Notes: generated by a model not told the origin, from the letters alone. A stretch of DNA of 7,269 nt from Frankiales bacterium (GCA_019246495.1 JAFAQI010000120.1:1-7269); one strand, 5' to 3'; positions 1 through 6,297 are shown, numbered from the stretch's first letter. Numbers and translations are program-made.

Positions 1-324
1 ATCGGACAGATCGCCGGTCGAGCGCCAGTTGGACGGCCGGCGGGCGGGGTCACGCACCACATAGCCGGCGACCCAGATCTTCGACGACTCGTCGTCCTCG
101 TCGTTGACGCCGGTGTTGCCGATCTGCGGTGCGGTCTGCACGACGACCTGGCGGTGGTACGACGGGTCGGTGAGCGTCTCCTGATAGCCCGTCATCGCGG
201 TGGTGAACACCGCCTCACCAAAGGTCTCGCCACTCGCGCCGTAGGACTCACCCCGGAACGCGCGCCCGTCCTCGAGCACCAGCAGCGCCGACGTCGCAGT
301 TCGTGCGCCGTTGAGCTCAGCCAT
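1..324 (-). CDS. carA: Carbamoyl phosphate synthase small (glutaminase) subunit, N-terminal part, cut by window edge
   Basis: The 108 codons seen encode the N-terminal domain of the small subunit, which hydrolyses glutamine and passes ammonia to CarB to make carbamoyl phosphate for pyrimidine and arginine synthesis in the cytoplasm. Visible family features are [15 protein letters not shown] (about residues 15-29), the highly conserved [16 protein letters not shown] (about 41-56), QIGNTGVN (about 67-74) and the [13 protein letters not shown] segment near the window edge. The catalytic glutamine amidotransferase half lies outside the window. The ATG at 324 is preceded by a strong GGAAGGA at 330-336. 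It overlaps the end of the small membrane gene by 8 bases, so the two are probably translationally coupled. It is the fifth gene of the pyr operon. Family assignment is firm; whether the rest of the gene is intact cannot be seen. Confidence 0.96.
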   Translation of the reverse strand, partial: MAELNGARTATSALLVLEDGRAFRGESYGASGETFGEAVFTTAMTGYQETLTDPSYHRQVVVQTAPQIGNTGVNDEDDESSKIWVAGYVVRDPARRPSNWRSTGDLSD

Positions 325-460
325 CACTGTCCTTCCGCCCGTGCCGCACCCGCTGCACGACCACCCAACCGCTGAACGCGACGAAGAGGCCGAGAGCGAT
401 CAGCCCCACGGCCAGGCCGCCCCACGTCGTCCCACGCGACGCGACGAGCTCCGCTGCCAC
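317..460 (-). CDS. 47-residue single-pass membrane protein between pyrC and carA
   Basis: This frame starts with GTG at 460, has GGAAGG about 12 bases upstream inside the end of pyrC, and stops with TGA inside the start of carA. The product has a short polar N-terminus, one hydrophobic helix at about residues 13-35 ([19 protein letters not shown] core) and a basic tail (RVRHGRK), which by the positive-inside rule predicts the C-terminus in the cytoplasm. Actinobacterial pyr operons commonly carry a membrane protein gene in exactly this slot; from memory those products are well over 100 residues, so this one keeps only the membrane segment. The frame is the same as pyrC, with pyrC's TGA, one CCG codon, then this GTG. 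Position, hydrophobicity and packing make it a credible gene. Its function is unknown; it might anchor a pathway enzyme or serve mainly to couple translation to carA (inference). Confidence 0.72.
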   Translation of the reverse strand: MAAELVASRGTTWGGLAVGLIALGLFVAFSGWVVVQRVRHGRKDSDG

Positions 461-463
461 CGG

Positions 464-1753
464 TCACGCCACCTTCCCGTCCAGTGCAGTCGGCCGGCCG
501 CGCAGGAACGTCGCGACGATCCGCGCCGGCAGCGTGCGGCCCGCGAACGGCGTGTTGCGGCCACGGCTCGCGCCGCGCGCCGGATCGACGGTCCACGTCG
601 CCGCCGGGTCGACGAGCACGAGATTGGCCGGTGCGCCCGGCAACAACGGTTGGCCGTGACCGCTGAGGCGGCCGATCGCCGCGGGGCGGCTGCTCATGCG
701 GTCGGCGACCAGCGGCCACAGCTGCGCGTCGTCGAGCGCACCGGTCTCGAGCAGCGCGGCCACCACGACGGGCAGGGCGGTTTCCAGTCCGGTCATGCCG
801 AACGCCGCCGCCGCCCACTCCGTCTCTTTGTCCTCCAACGCATGCGGCGCGTGGTCGGTCGCGATGGCGTCGATCGTGCCGTCGAGGACAGCCGCGCGCA
901 GCGCCGCCACGTCCTCGGCGGTCCGCAGCGGTGGATTCACCTTGAACACCGGGTCATACGTCGAGACGACGTCGTCGGTGAGGAAGAGGTGATGCGGCGT
1001 CACCTCGGCGGTGACGTTCCATCCCTTGCCCTTCGCCCACCGGATGAGTTCGACCGATCCGGCGGTCGACACGTGACAGAAGTGGACGCGGCCGCCGACA
1101 TGTGCGGCTAGGAGGCAGTCGCGGGCGATCACCGCTTCTTCGGCGACCGCCGGCCAGCCGGCGAGGCCGAGGCGCGCGGACTGCTCGCCCTCGTTCATCT
1201 GCGCACCATCGGTGAGCCGCGGGTCCTGCGCATGCTGCGCGATGACGCCGTCAAAGGCGCGCACGTATTCGAGGGCGCGGCGCATGAGCAGCGGGTCGTG
1301 CACGCAGTGCCCGTCGTCGGAGAAGATTCGCACCCGCGCGGCCGAGTCAGCCATCGCGCCGAGCTCGGCGAGATGCTCGCCGCGAAGTCCCACCGTGACC
1401 GCGCCGACGGGATGGACGTCGCAGTGCCCGGCGTCCTGGCCGAGCCGCCACACCTGTTCGACCACACCCGCGACATCGGCGACCGGATCGGTGTTGGCCA
1501 TCGCGTGCACGGCGGTGAACCCGCCGAGCGCTGCCGCCGCCGTACCGGTCTCCACTGTCTCGGCGTCTTCCCGGCCGGGCTCGCGGAGATGGGTGTGCAG
1601 GTCGACGAGGCCCGGCAGGGCGATGAGCCCCGCCGCGTCGATGACCTCGGCGCCCGCGGGTTCCTCGTCGACGAGCTCACCGTTGTCGATGAACAGGTCG
1701 GCCGGCTCGCCGCCGAGCGGCCGGACACCACGGATGGCCCAGCTGCCGCTCAT
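464..1753 (-). CDS. pyrC: Dihydroorotase, class I
   Basis: This cytoplasmic zinc enzyme closes carbamoyl aspartate to dihydroorotate, the third pyrimidine step. The 429-residue length is normal for bacterial class I dihydroorotases. The metal and substrate motifs appear in order: [10 protein letters not shown] at 51-60 (H53 and H55 zinc ligands), MANTDP at 85-90, SDDG at 145-148 (the aspartate that takes the place of the carboxylated lysine in other classes), QHAQD around H174, HFCHVST with H227, and ATDHAPH at 298-304 with the catalytic aspartate D300. The ATG at 1753 overlaps the pyrB stop by 4 bases (ATGA) and has GAGGA a few bases upstream, so coupling to pyrB is likely. In many bacteria class I enzymes pair with aspartate transcarbamoylase; adjacency here fits this. 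The 3' end runs almost directly, in the same frame, into the small membrane gene. No key residue is missing. Confidence 0.98.
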   Translation of the reverse strand: MSGSWAIRGVRPLGGEPADLFIDNGELVDEEPAGAEVIDAAGLIALPGLVDLHTHLREPGREDAETVETGTAAAALGGFTAVHAMANTDPVADVAGVVEQVWRLGQDAGHCDVHPVGAVTVGLRGEHLAELGAMADSAARVRIFSDDGHCVHDPLLMRRALEYVRAFDGVIAQHAQDPRLTDGAQMNEGEQSARLGLAGWPAVAEEAVIARDCLLAAHVGGRVHFCHVSTAGSVELIRWAKGKGWNVTAEVTPHHLFLTDDVVSTYDPVFKVNPPLRTAEDVAALRAAVLDGTIDAIATDHAPHALEDKETEWAAAAFGMTGLETALPVVVAALLETGALDDAQLWPLVADRMSSRPAAIGRLSGHGQPLLPGAPANLVLVDPAATWTVDPARGASRGRNTPFAGRTLPARIVATFLRGRPTALDGKVA

Positions 1754-2688
1754 GCCACGTCCTCACTGCCGGCGCTGAGATCGCCGCCCAGCAGGAGATA
1801 GAGCACCGCCATGCGCACCGACACCCCGTTGGCGACCTGCTCGACGATCGTGGACCGTACGCCGTCGGCCACTTCGGCCGCGATCTCGACGCCACGGTTC
1901 ATCGGGCCGGGGTGCATGACGATCGCGTCGTCCGGAAGCATCGCCAGCCGCCGCGCGTCGAGCCCGTAGCGCCGCGAGTACTCGCGCGTGGTCGGGAAGA
2001 ACCCGCCGTGCATTCGCTCCCGCTGCACGCGCAGCATCATGACGACGTCGCACTTCGGCAGCACGCCGTCGAGGTCGAACGACACCGCGCACGGCCACGC
2101 ATCGACGCCGACCGGCAGCAGAGTCGGTGGCGCGACGACCGTGACGTCGGCACCAAGCGTGTGCAGCAGCAGCACGTTGCTCCGGGCGACGCGCGAGTGC
2201 AGGACGTCACCGACGATGCCGACGTTGAGACCTTCGAGCCGGCCGAGCCGCTGCCGCATCGTGAATGCGTCGAGCAGCGCCTGCGTCGGATGCTCGTGCG
2301 TCCCGTCACCCGCGTTGAGCACGCTGCCGCGGATCCAGTGCGCGAGCCGGTGCGGAGCGCCGGACGCCCAGTGCCGGACGACCACCGCGTCGGCGCCCAT
2401 CGCCTCGAGTGTCAGCGCGGTGTCCTTGAGCGACTCACCCTTGGAGACACTCGAGCCCTTGGCCGAGAAGTTGATGACGTCGGCGGACAAGCGCTTGGCG
2501 GCGAGCTCGAACGACGTACGGGTCCGGGTCGAGTCCTCGAAGAACAGGTTGACGACCGTGCGGCCGCGCAGCGTCGGCAGCTTCTTGATCGGCCGGTCCG
2601 CGACCTGGGCCATCTCCTCGGCGGTGTCGAGGACGAGGAGGGCGTCGTCGCGGCTGAGATCCGCCGCGGACAGCAGGTGCCGGTTCAT
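1750..2688 (-). CDS. pyrB: Aspartate carbamoyltransferase catalytic subunit
   Basis: Transfers the carbamoyl group from carbamoyl phosphate to aspartate, the committed pyrimidine step. The 312-residue protein shows the full active site: the carbamoyl phosphate loop [13 protein letters not shown] at 49-61 (S53, T54, R55, T56), SVSKGES with K83 from the loop that completes a neighbouring subunit's site, [10 protein letters not shown] at 131-140 (H133, Q136), HSRVARSN at 164-171, the aspartate-binding RVQRER at 220-225, and [11 protein letters not shown] at 259-269. It has the usual catalytic chain length with no fused regulatory domain, and no pyrI is visible, as expected for actinobacteria. 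The ATG at 2688 sits 4 bases inside the pyrR stop region and is preceded by GGAGGAGG within the last pyrR codons, so it is well translated and coupled to pyrR. Confidence 0.98.
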   Translation of the reverse strand: MNRHLLSAADLSRDDALLVLDTAEEMAQVADRPIKKLPTLRGRTVVNLFFEDSTRTRTSFELAAKRLSADVINFSAKGSSVSKGESLKDTALTLEAMGADAVVVRHWASGAPHRLAHWIRGSVLNAGDGTHEHPTQALLDAFTMRQRLGRLEGLNVGIVGDVLHSRVARSNVLLLHTLGADVTVVAPPTLLPVGVDAWPCAVSFDLDGVLPKCDVVMMLRVQRERMHGGFFPTTREYSRRYGLDARRLAMLPDDAIVMHPGPMNRGVEIAAEVADGVRSTIVEQVANGVSVRMAVLYLLLGGDLSAGSEDVA

Positions 2689-3332
2689 CGGGCCTCCTCC
2701 GTCCCGGCGGGAGCGCGGCCGACGTCGGCCGGTCCGAGCAGGACCCCGTCGCGCCCGTCCGTCTCAGTGAGCAGGACATGAACGGTCTCGCGAAGCGACG
2801 TCGGGATGTTCTTGCCGACGTAGTCGGCGCGGATCGGCAGCTCGCGGTGCCCGCGGTCGACGAGGACGGCGAGCTGCACCGCGCGGGGCCGGCCGAACTC
2901 CGACAGCGCGTCGAGCGCGGCGCGGACGGTCCGGCCGGAGAAGAGCACGTCGTCGACGAGTACGACGACCCGGCCGTCGATGCCGTCGGGTGGCAGGTCG
3001 GTCTCCTCCAGCGGCCGCACCCCGCGCAGCCGCAGGTCGTCGCGGTAGAGCGTCACGTCAACCGATCCCGAGGGGACCGTCGTGCCTTCGACTGCGGCGA
3101 TGCGGGTGACCAGGCGCCGGGCGAGGGTGACGCCGCGGGTCGGAATGCCGAGCAGGACGATCTGGTCGGCGCCATGGTTGCGCTCGACGATCTCGTGGGC
3201 GATGCGGGTGACCGCGCGGCCGACATCGGCAGTGTCGAGAACAGGCCGGGCGGTGGTCGGGTCGCCGCTCACCGGACGCGGGGAGCCGGGCGAGGTGTCC
3301 CCCAGCCGGGGGCTGGCGTGCGCAGGCGTCAC
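2685..3332 (-). CDS. pyrR: PyrR, pyr operon RNA-binding regulator / uracil phosphoribosyltransferase
   Basis: PyrR is a phosphoribosyltransferase-fold protein that binds pyr mRNA when UMP or UTP is high and often has uracil phosphoribosyltransferase activity. The core begins at ARPVLD (about residue 28) and contains [10 protein letters not shown] at 43-52, LLGIPTRG at 60-67, the basic [11 protein letters not shown] at 94-104 (RNA-binding side), the PRPP loop [11 protein letters not shown] at 125-135, and [17 protein letters not shown] at 159-175. I chose GTG at 3332 (215 residues) because GGAAGGAGG lies 6 bases upstream; the frame stays open further upstream but that part is the RNA leader. 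This start gives a Pro/Ser/Gly-rich extension of about 27 residues that most homologues I recall lack. A second GTG at 3272 would remove most of it but has no ribosome binding site. It is the first gene of the operon and overlaps pyrB by 4 bases. Confidence 0.95.
   Translation of the reverse strand: MTPAHASPRLGDTSPGSPRPVSGDPTTARPVLDTADVGRAVTRIAHEIVERNHGADQIVLLGIPTRGVTLARRLVTRIAAVEGTTVPSGSVDVTLYRDDLRLRGVRPLEETDLPPDGIDGRVVVLVDDVLFSGRTVRAALDALSEFGRPRAVQLAVLVDRGHRELPIRADYVGKNIPTSLRETVHVLLTETDGRDGVLLGPADVGRAPAGTEEAR
3302..3316 (-). promoter_or_regulatory. Hairpin early in the pyrR coding sequence
   Basis: On the mRNA strand CCAGCC, a CCC loop and GGCTGG form a perfect 6-base stem, with an alternative CCCCC/GGGGG pairing shifted by a few bases. 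It begins 16 bases after the first base of the GTG start and lies in the extension codons that are not part of the conserved PyrR fold. It has no U tract after it, so it is not a terminator. A structure this close to the start could slow ribosomes or take part in leader refolding, but in DNA this GC-rich such hairpins also arise by chance. Confidence 0.3.
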
Positions 3333-3337
3333 CTGCG
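3321..3337 (-). promoter_or_regulatory. Hairpin enclosing the pyrR start codon
   Basis: The mRNA reads CGCAGG-UGACG-CCUGCG, a perfect 6-base stem with a 5-base loop. The first G of the GUG start is the last paired base on the 5' side; the U and G sit in the loop. It follows directly after the ribosome binding site and the PyrR-binding stem-loop. It could hold the start codon closed and make pyrR initiation depend on leader folding. The stem is seen directly; a regulatory role is inference. Confidence 0.45.
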
Positions 3338-3338
3338 G

Positions 3339-3347
3339 CCTCCTTCC
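3339..3347 (-). promoter_or_regulatory. pyrR ribosome binding site
   Basis: GGAAGGAGG on the mRNA strand ends 6 bases before the GTG at 3332. It is the strongest Shine-Dalgarno match in the region and fixes the pyrR start. Its 5' bases also form the 3' side of the PyrR-binding structure, so ribosome access and PyrR binding should exclude each other. Confidence 0.85.
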
Positions 3348-3375
3348 CCGCCTCACAGGACGGGTCGTTAAAGGA
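3341..3375 (-). promoter_or_regulatory. PyrR-binding stem-loop of the pyr operon leader (translational repression element)
   Basis: The mRNA has a lower stem UCCUU (3375-3371) with AAGGA (3345-3341), an internal loop containing UAACGA, an upper stem CCCG (3364-3361) with CGGG (3350-3347), a bulged U at 3360, then CC/GG around the loop UGUGA (3357-3353). The core GUCCUGUGAGGC and the flanking UUUAA agree with the PyrR-binding consensus known from Bacillus pyr attenuators (GUCC-purine-rich loop-GAGGC). The lower stem uses the ribosome binding site itself. There is no terminator hairpin with a U run between it and pyrR, so control by blocking translation is expected, as established for the Mycobacterium smegmatis pyr operon, rather than by attenuation. 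The structure is read by eye, not computed. Confidence 0.85.
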
Positions 3376-3392
3376 TGGACGGCAGCACGGCC

Positions 3393-3401
3393 ACCGTAGC
3401 A
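3393..3401 (-). promoter_or_regulatory. Likely pyr operon promoter, extended -10
   Basis: TGC-TACGGT on the minus strand is a TG-extended -10 of the TGnTAnnnT type. No recognisable TTGAC-like -35 lies 17 bases upstream, which is tolerable for an extended -10. Transcription would start near 3386, leaving a leader of about 54 bases that begins roughly 10 bases before the PyrR-binding element. That distance suits the element well, but the start site is not proven. Confidence 0.5.
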
Positions 3402-3450
3402 GCCGCCGGCGAGCCGCTCCGCCGCGCGCCACGCCGAGGCCCGACCTTGC

Positions 3451-3479
3451 TTGACGATCACCACAGCCGCCCCTAGCGT
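3451..3479 (+). promoter_or_regulatory. bldD: bldD promoter, near-consensus -35 and -10
   Basis: TTGACG at 3451-3456, a 17-base spacer and TAGCGT at 3474-3479 match the principal (HrdB-type) sigma factor pattern of actinobacteria, TTGACn-N17-TAnnnT. Transcription should start around 3485-3487, giving a leader of about 42 bases before the bldD ATG at 3528. The element points away from pyrR and does not overlap the pyr -10 at 3393-3401. Confidence 0.72.
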
Positions 3480-3491
3480 CACTGTCAGTAA
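3479..3491 (+). promoter_or_regulatory. Candidate BldD box over the bldD transcription start
   Basis: TCACTGTCAGTAA has the half-sites TnAC and GTnA at the spacing of the published Streptomyces BldD box (TnACnC(A/T)GnGTnA). The outer and central positions match; the inner C and G positions do not. It overlaps the last base of the -10 and the predicted start point, an ideal place for repression. BldD autorepression is known in Streptomyces coelicolor. Half-site match is seen; binding is inferred. Confidence 0.5.
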
Positions 3492-3527
3492 CCGCCGGAG
3501 CGAGCCCACCGACCGGAGAGTTGCCCG

Positions 3528-4040
3528 ATGACGGACGAGACGCCTACGCCCTACGCCAAGGCGCTGGGCCAGCGGCTGCGCTCGATCCGGGTGCAGCAGG
3601 GCCTGTCGCTGCACGGCGTCGAGGCCAAGTCCGACGGCCGCTGGAAAGCAGTCGTGGTCGGCTCCTACGAGCGCGGCGACCGCTCGGTCACCGTGCAGCG
3701 CCTCGCTGAGCTCGCAGACTTCTACGGCGTACCGATCTCGGAGCTCCTTCCCGACGCGGCCACCGCGGCAGCCGCCACCGAGCCGCCGCCCCGGCTCGTG
3801 CTCGACCTGGAGAAGCTCCAGCGCATCCCGGCGGACCGGGCCGCGCCGCTCGCCCGCTACACCGCGACCATCCAGAGCCAGCGCGGCGACTACAACGGCC
3901 GGGTGCTGTCGATCCGCCAGGAGGATCTCCGGTCACTCTCCGTGATCTACGACGAGACCCCCAGCCAGCTCACCGAGCAGCTCATCACCTGGGGCGTACT
4001 TAACGCCGAGGCCCGCCGAGCCATCGAGCTGCCCGCTTAG
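3528..4040 (+). CDS. bldD: BldD, c-di-GMP-responsive developmental transcription regulator
   Basis: The 170-residue protein matches Streptomyces BldD almost end to end. An N-terminal helix-turn-helix DNA-binding domain spans about residues 8-78 ([24 protein letters not shown] is split across the first helices, then [25 protein letters not shown]). A short Ala/Pro linker follows (76-88). The C-terminal domain at about 89-166 carries the paired c-di-GMP motifs RGD at 119-121 and RQED at 130-133 with exactly eight residues between. In Streptomyces a c-di-GMP tetramer joins two C-terminal domains so that the dimer binds DNA and represses sporulation genes. Here the motif reads RQED where S. coelicolor has RQDD; the R and last D are kept. 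The ATG at 3528 has GGAGAG 7 bases upstream. It is divergent from pyrR and convergent with nusB, 15 bases away, without a clear terminator. Confidence 0.96.
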   Translation: MTDETPTPYAKALGQRLRSIRVQQGLSLHGVEAKSDGRWKAVVVGSYERGDRSVTVQRLAELADFYGVPISELLPDAATAAAATEPPPRLVLDLEKLQRIPADRAAPLARYTATIQSQRGDYNGRVLSIRQEDLRSLSVIYDETPSQLTEQLITWGVLNAEARRAIELPA

Positions 4041-4055
4041 AAGCCGCGCCTGCCG

Positions 4056-4469
4056 TCAGGTGGGCAGCAGAGTTGGCTTGTCGGCGAGGACGCGGGCCAG
4101 GACGCCGTTGACGAAAGCCGGCGAGTCGTCGGTCGAGAGCGACTTGGCCAGCTCGACCGCCTCGTCGATGACGACGGCGTCCGGCACGTCGTCCCGCCAC
4201 AGCAGCTCGAACGTCGCCAGGCGCAGAGCGGTCCGGTCGACCGGCGGCATCCGCTCCAACGGCCAGTCCCCGGCGTATGCCGACAGCACCTCGTCGATCC
4301 GGGTCTGGTTGCCGGCGACGCCTTCCACGAGCTCGCGCGCGTAGTCCTGGACCGGCGGGTCGGCCCGGTCGACCCACGCCTGCAACGTCGCGAGCGTGTC
4401 GGTGCCGCGGAGGTCCGACTCGAACAGGACGTCCAAGGCGCGCTTGCGGGCCTTGCTCCGGGCGGCCAT
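4056..4469 (-). CDS. nusB: Transcription antitermination factor NusB
   Basis: NusB is a small all-helical RNA-binding protein that, with NusE (ribosomal protein S10), binds boxA and promotes antitermination, chiefly in rRNA operons. The 137-residue length is typical. The N-terminus has the arginine/lysine-rich RNA-binding stretch ARSKARKRALDVLFESD (3-19), followed by DYARELVEG (42-50), the conserved DRTALRLATFELLW (78-91), and the C-terminal signature VIDEAVELAKS...SPAFVNGVLARV (about 100-127). The ATG at 4469 is the only start: the frame upstream holds no ATG, GTG or TTG before the efp stop region. It lacks a good ribosome binding site and starts 29 bases after the efp stop. Reinitiation after efp may therefore matter (inference). 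It is last in the pepQ-efp-nusB run. Confidence 0.96.
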   Translation of the reverse strand: MAARSKARKRALDVLFESDLRGTDTLATLQAWVDRADPPVQDYARELVEGVAGNQTRIDEVLSAYAGDWPLERMPPVDRTALRLATFELLWRDDVPDAVVIDEAVELAKSLSTDDSPAFVNGVLARVLADKPTLLPT

Positions 4470-4498
4470 GGTCGAGTGTTCGCGCTGTCGGGCTGCGA

Positions 4499-5059
4499 CT
4501 AGTTGACGCGGCCGAGGTAACGGCCGTCGCGGGTGTCGACCTCGATCTTCTCGCCTTGCGTGATGAACAGCGGCACCTGCACGGTCGCGCCGGTCTCCAG
4601 CGTCGCCGGCTTCGTCCCGCCCGTCGAGCGGTCGCCCTGCACACCCGGTTCGGTGTACGTGATCGTGAGCTCCACCGACGCCGGCAGTTCGACGTAGAGC
4701 ACCGTGCTGTCGTGCCGGGCGACGGTCGCGTTCATGCTCTCGAGCAGGTAGTCCTTCGCCGATCCCACCGCCTCGGCAGGCACGTGGATCTGGTCGTAGG
4801 TGTCGGTGTCCATGAAGACGTAGTCGGCGCCGTCCTGGTAGAGGTACTGCATCTCGCTCTTGTCGATGGTGGCGACGTCGACCTTCGTCCCGGCGTTGAA
4901 CGTGCGGTCGACGACCTGCCCGGTGCGCACGTTCTTGAGCTTGGTGCGAACGAAGGCGCCACCCTTGCCTGGCTTGACGTGCTGGAACTCGACGACGTTC
5001 CAGAGCACGCCGTCGAGGTCGAGGGTCATGCCGTTCTTCAAGTCGTTTGTCGTTGCCAC
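4499..5059 (-). CDS. efp: Translation elongation factor P
   Basis: EF-P enters the ribosomal E site and rescues ribosomes stalled at runs of prolines. The 186-residue protein has the three usual domains: a KOW-like N-terminal domain (about 1-63) with the tip loop KPGKGGAF around K32, a central OB domain (about 66-126) and a C-terminal OB domain (about 130-186) with the family signature [16 protein letters not shown] and the ending [13 protein letters not shown]. The start is GTG at 5059 with AAGGTG 8 bases upstream. The tip loop reads PGKGG, whereas Streptomyces and mycobacterial proteins as I recall them read PGKGP, a form that works with an unmodified lysine. No EF-P modification gene (epmA, earP) is in the window. 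Order pepQ-efp-nusB is widely conserved. Confidence 0.97.
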   Translation of the reverse strand: MATTNDLKNGMTLDLDGVLWNVVEFQHVKPGKGGAFVRTKLKNVRTGQVVDRTFNAGTKVDVATIDKSEMQYLYQDGADYVFMDTDTYDQIHVPAEAVGSAKDYLLESMNATVARHDSTVLYVELPASVELTITYTEPGVQGDRSTGGTKPATLETGATVQVPLFITQGEKIEVDTRDGRYLGRVN

Positions 5060-5114
5060 GGAGAAGTCACCTTGCTGGAGCGAATGAGGATCGGCTCCAG
5101 GCTACCGGCGCACG

Positions 5115-6182
5115 TCAGAGCTCGAGCAGCTCACGCGGTGACCTCGTGAGTACCGTCGGTTCGCCGTCGCGGATCACGACGGTGTCCTCGATGCGCACGC
5201 CGCCGCGGCCGGGCAGATAGACGCCAGGCTCGATCGTGACGGCGGCTCCGACGTCGAGTGGTCCGGCGGTCGAGCCGGGAACGAGGAACGGCGCCTCGTG
5301 GATCTCGAGACCCACTCCGTGGCCGAGGCCGTGCGCGACGTCGTAGCCCGCGGACTCGATTCGGTCGCGGACGGCGGTGTCGAGCTCGACGGGTACGGCG
5401 CCGGGCGTGGCGCTGCGTCGGGCGTCCGCCTGGATGTCGGTCACGAGCTGGTGCAGGTCGCGCTGCCAGTCGGCCGCAGGACCGAGCACGACGGTGCGCG
5501 TCATGTCCGCGTGGTAGCCGTCGACCGCGGCGCCGAAGTCGAGCATCACGAAGTCACCCAAGGCGACCGGCCGGTCGGTCGGCTGATGATGCGGCCGGGC
5601 GCTGTTGTCGCCGAACGCGACGATGCTGTCGAACCCCGGCTCGGCGCCGCGCTGCCACATCTCCGCGCGCATCCGCCAGGCCATCTCGCGTTCAGTGACG
5701 CCCGGGCGCAGGTCGCCCACCACCGCGGCAAAGACCTCGTCGGTCACCTCGCACGCTCTCGACAACGCGGCGAGCTCCGCGTCGTCCTTAACCACGCGCA
5801 GGTCCTCGACAGGCGTGCCGGCGTCGACCAGCACTACGCCCGCGTCGTGTCCGGCGGCGGTCAGGCGGTCGCCGGCGGCGAGGGTCACAACATGCCGCTC
5901 GATCCCCAACCGCTCGACGCCGGCTGCGCCGGCCCGCGCGACGAGATCGCTGCCGACCGCCCGGCAGACGAGGATCTCGGCGCCGGCTGCCTCGTCCGCC
6001 GCCTGCGTGGCATAACGCCCGTCCGTCGCAAGGACCACCTCGTCAGCCGTGACGAGAACAGCGCCGTTCGAGCCGGTGAACCCGGTCAGGTAGCGAACAT
6101 TGACCAGGCTGGTGACGAGGATCGCCTGCAGCTCGTCGTCCAGGCAGCGGCGAAGCCGTTCCCACCGCGGGTCCCTTGTCAT
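5115..6182 (-). CDS. pepQ: M24 family metallopeptidase, Xaa-Pro aminopeptidase/dipeptidase type
   Basis: The product has the two-domain layout of prolidases and aminopeptidase P: an N-terminal creatinase-like domain (about 7-130, with VRYLTGFTGSNG and the ATDGRY strand) and a C-terminal pita-bread catalytic domain (about 135-350). All five dimetal ligands are visible: D215 in MLDFGA, D226 in HADMTRT, H288 in HGLGHGVG, E318 in TIEPGVY and E332 in GVRIEDTV; H198/H199 in ARPHHQP fit the substrate-side histidine. I chose ATG at 6182 (355 residues) because homology starts just after it and GGAG lies about 11 bases upstream; the frame remains open to 6497 but that stretch is the divergent promoter region and the neighbouring secreted protein gene. 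The enzyme frees residues ahead of proline in cytoplasmic peptides. Which of the two activities it has cannot be read from sequence. efp follows after 55 bases. Confidence 0.9.
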   Translation of the reverse strand: MTRDPRWERLRRCLDDELQAILVTSLVNVRYLTGFTGSNGAVLVTADEVVLATDGRYATQAADEAAGAEILVCRAVGSDLVARAGAAGVERLGIERHVVTLAAGDRLTAAGHDAGVVLVDAGTPVEDLRVVKDDAELAALSRACEVTDEVFAAVVGDLRPGVTEREMAWRMRAEMWQRGAEPGFDSIVAFGDNSARPHHQPTDRPVALGDFVMLDFGAAVDGYHADMTRTVVLGPAADWQRDLHQLVTDIQADARRSATPGAVPVELDTAVRDRIESAGYDVAHGLGHGVGLEIHEAPFLVPGSTAGPLDVGAAVTIEPGVYLPGRGGVRIEDTVVIRDGEPTVLTRSPRELLEL

Positions 6183-6248
6183 GAGTGCCGCTGCTCCATT
6201 CGGGTGAGCCGCCTCAAGCAAATCCGCACGAAGCGCCGATGAACACGT

Positions 6249-6270
6249 GACGTCTGCTGTCTCAGACGTC
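6249..6270. repeat. Perfect 8-base inverted repeat between pepQ and the secreted protein gene
   Basis: GACGTCTG, six bases (CTGTCT), then CAGACGTC: a perfect inverted repeat that ends 27 bases before the GTG of the downstream gene and lies 66 bases upstream of pepQ. It may be an operator for a dimeric regulator or an RNA hairpin in the leader. It has no U run on either strand, so it is not an intrinsic terminator. I see no clear -10/-35 pair in 6183-6297 for either direction. Confidence 0.6.
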
Positions 6271-6297
6271 CCAACCCAGTCAATTTCAGGAGCCATC

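Noticed and set aside
311..1111. Long open frame on the plus strand across carA/pyrC
   Set aside because: Arg/Ala/Pro-rich composition typical of an antisense frame; pyrC on the other strand carries all dihydroorotase motifs.
1912..2781. Long open frame on the plus strand across pyrB
   Set aside because: Antisense to an intact aspartate carbamoyltransferase; no motif of its own.
3341..3375. Transcription attenuator (terminator/antiterminator) in the pyr leader
   Set aside because: The leader is only about 54 bases and has no hairpin followed by a U run. The element overlaps the ribosome site, which favours translational control.
3333..3614. Extension of pyrR upstream to 3614
   Set aside because: The frame is open, but it would run through the PyrR-binding element, both divergent promoters and the start of bldD. 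The strong ribosome site fixes GTG at 3332.
4049..4060. CCTG-CCGT-CAGG hairpin between convergent bldD and nusB as a terminator
   Set aside because: Only four base pairs, no U run on either side, and it overlaps the nusB stop codon.
5298..6242. Long open frame on the plus strand across pepQ
   Set aside because: Antisense to a peptidase with all five metal ligands; the frame has no ribosome site or family resemblance.
6278..6283. TTGACT on the minus strand as a -35 for pepQ
   Set aside because: No TAnnnT hexamer lies 16-18 bases downstream, so a promoter cannot be supported.
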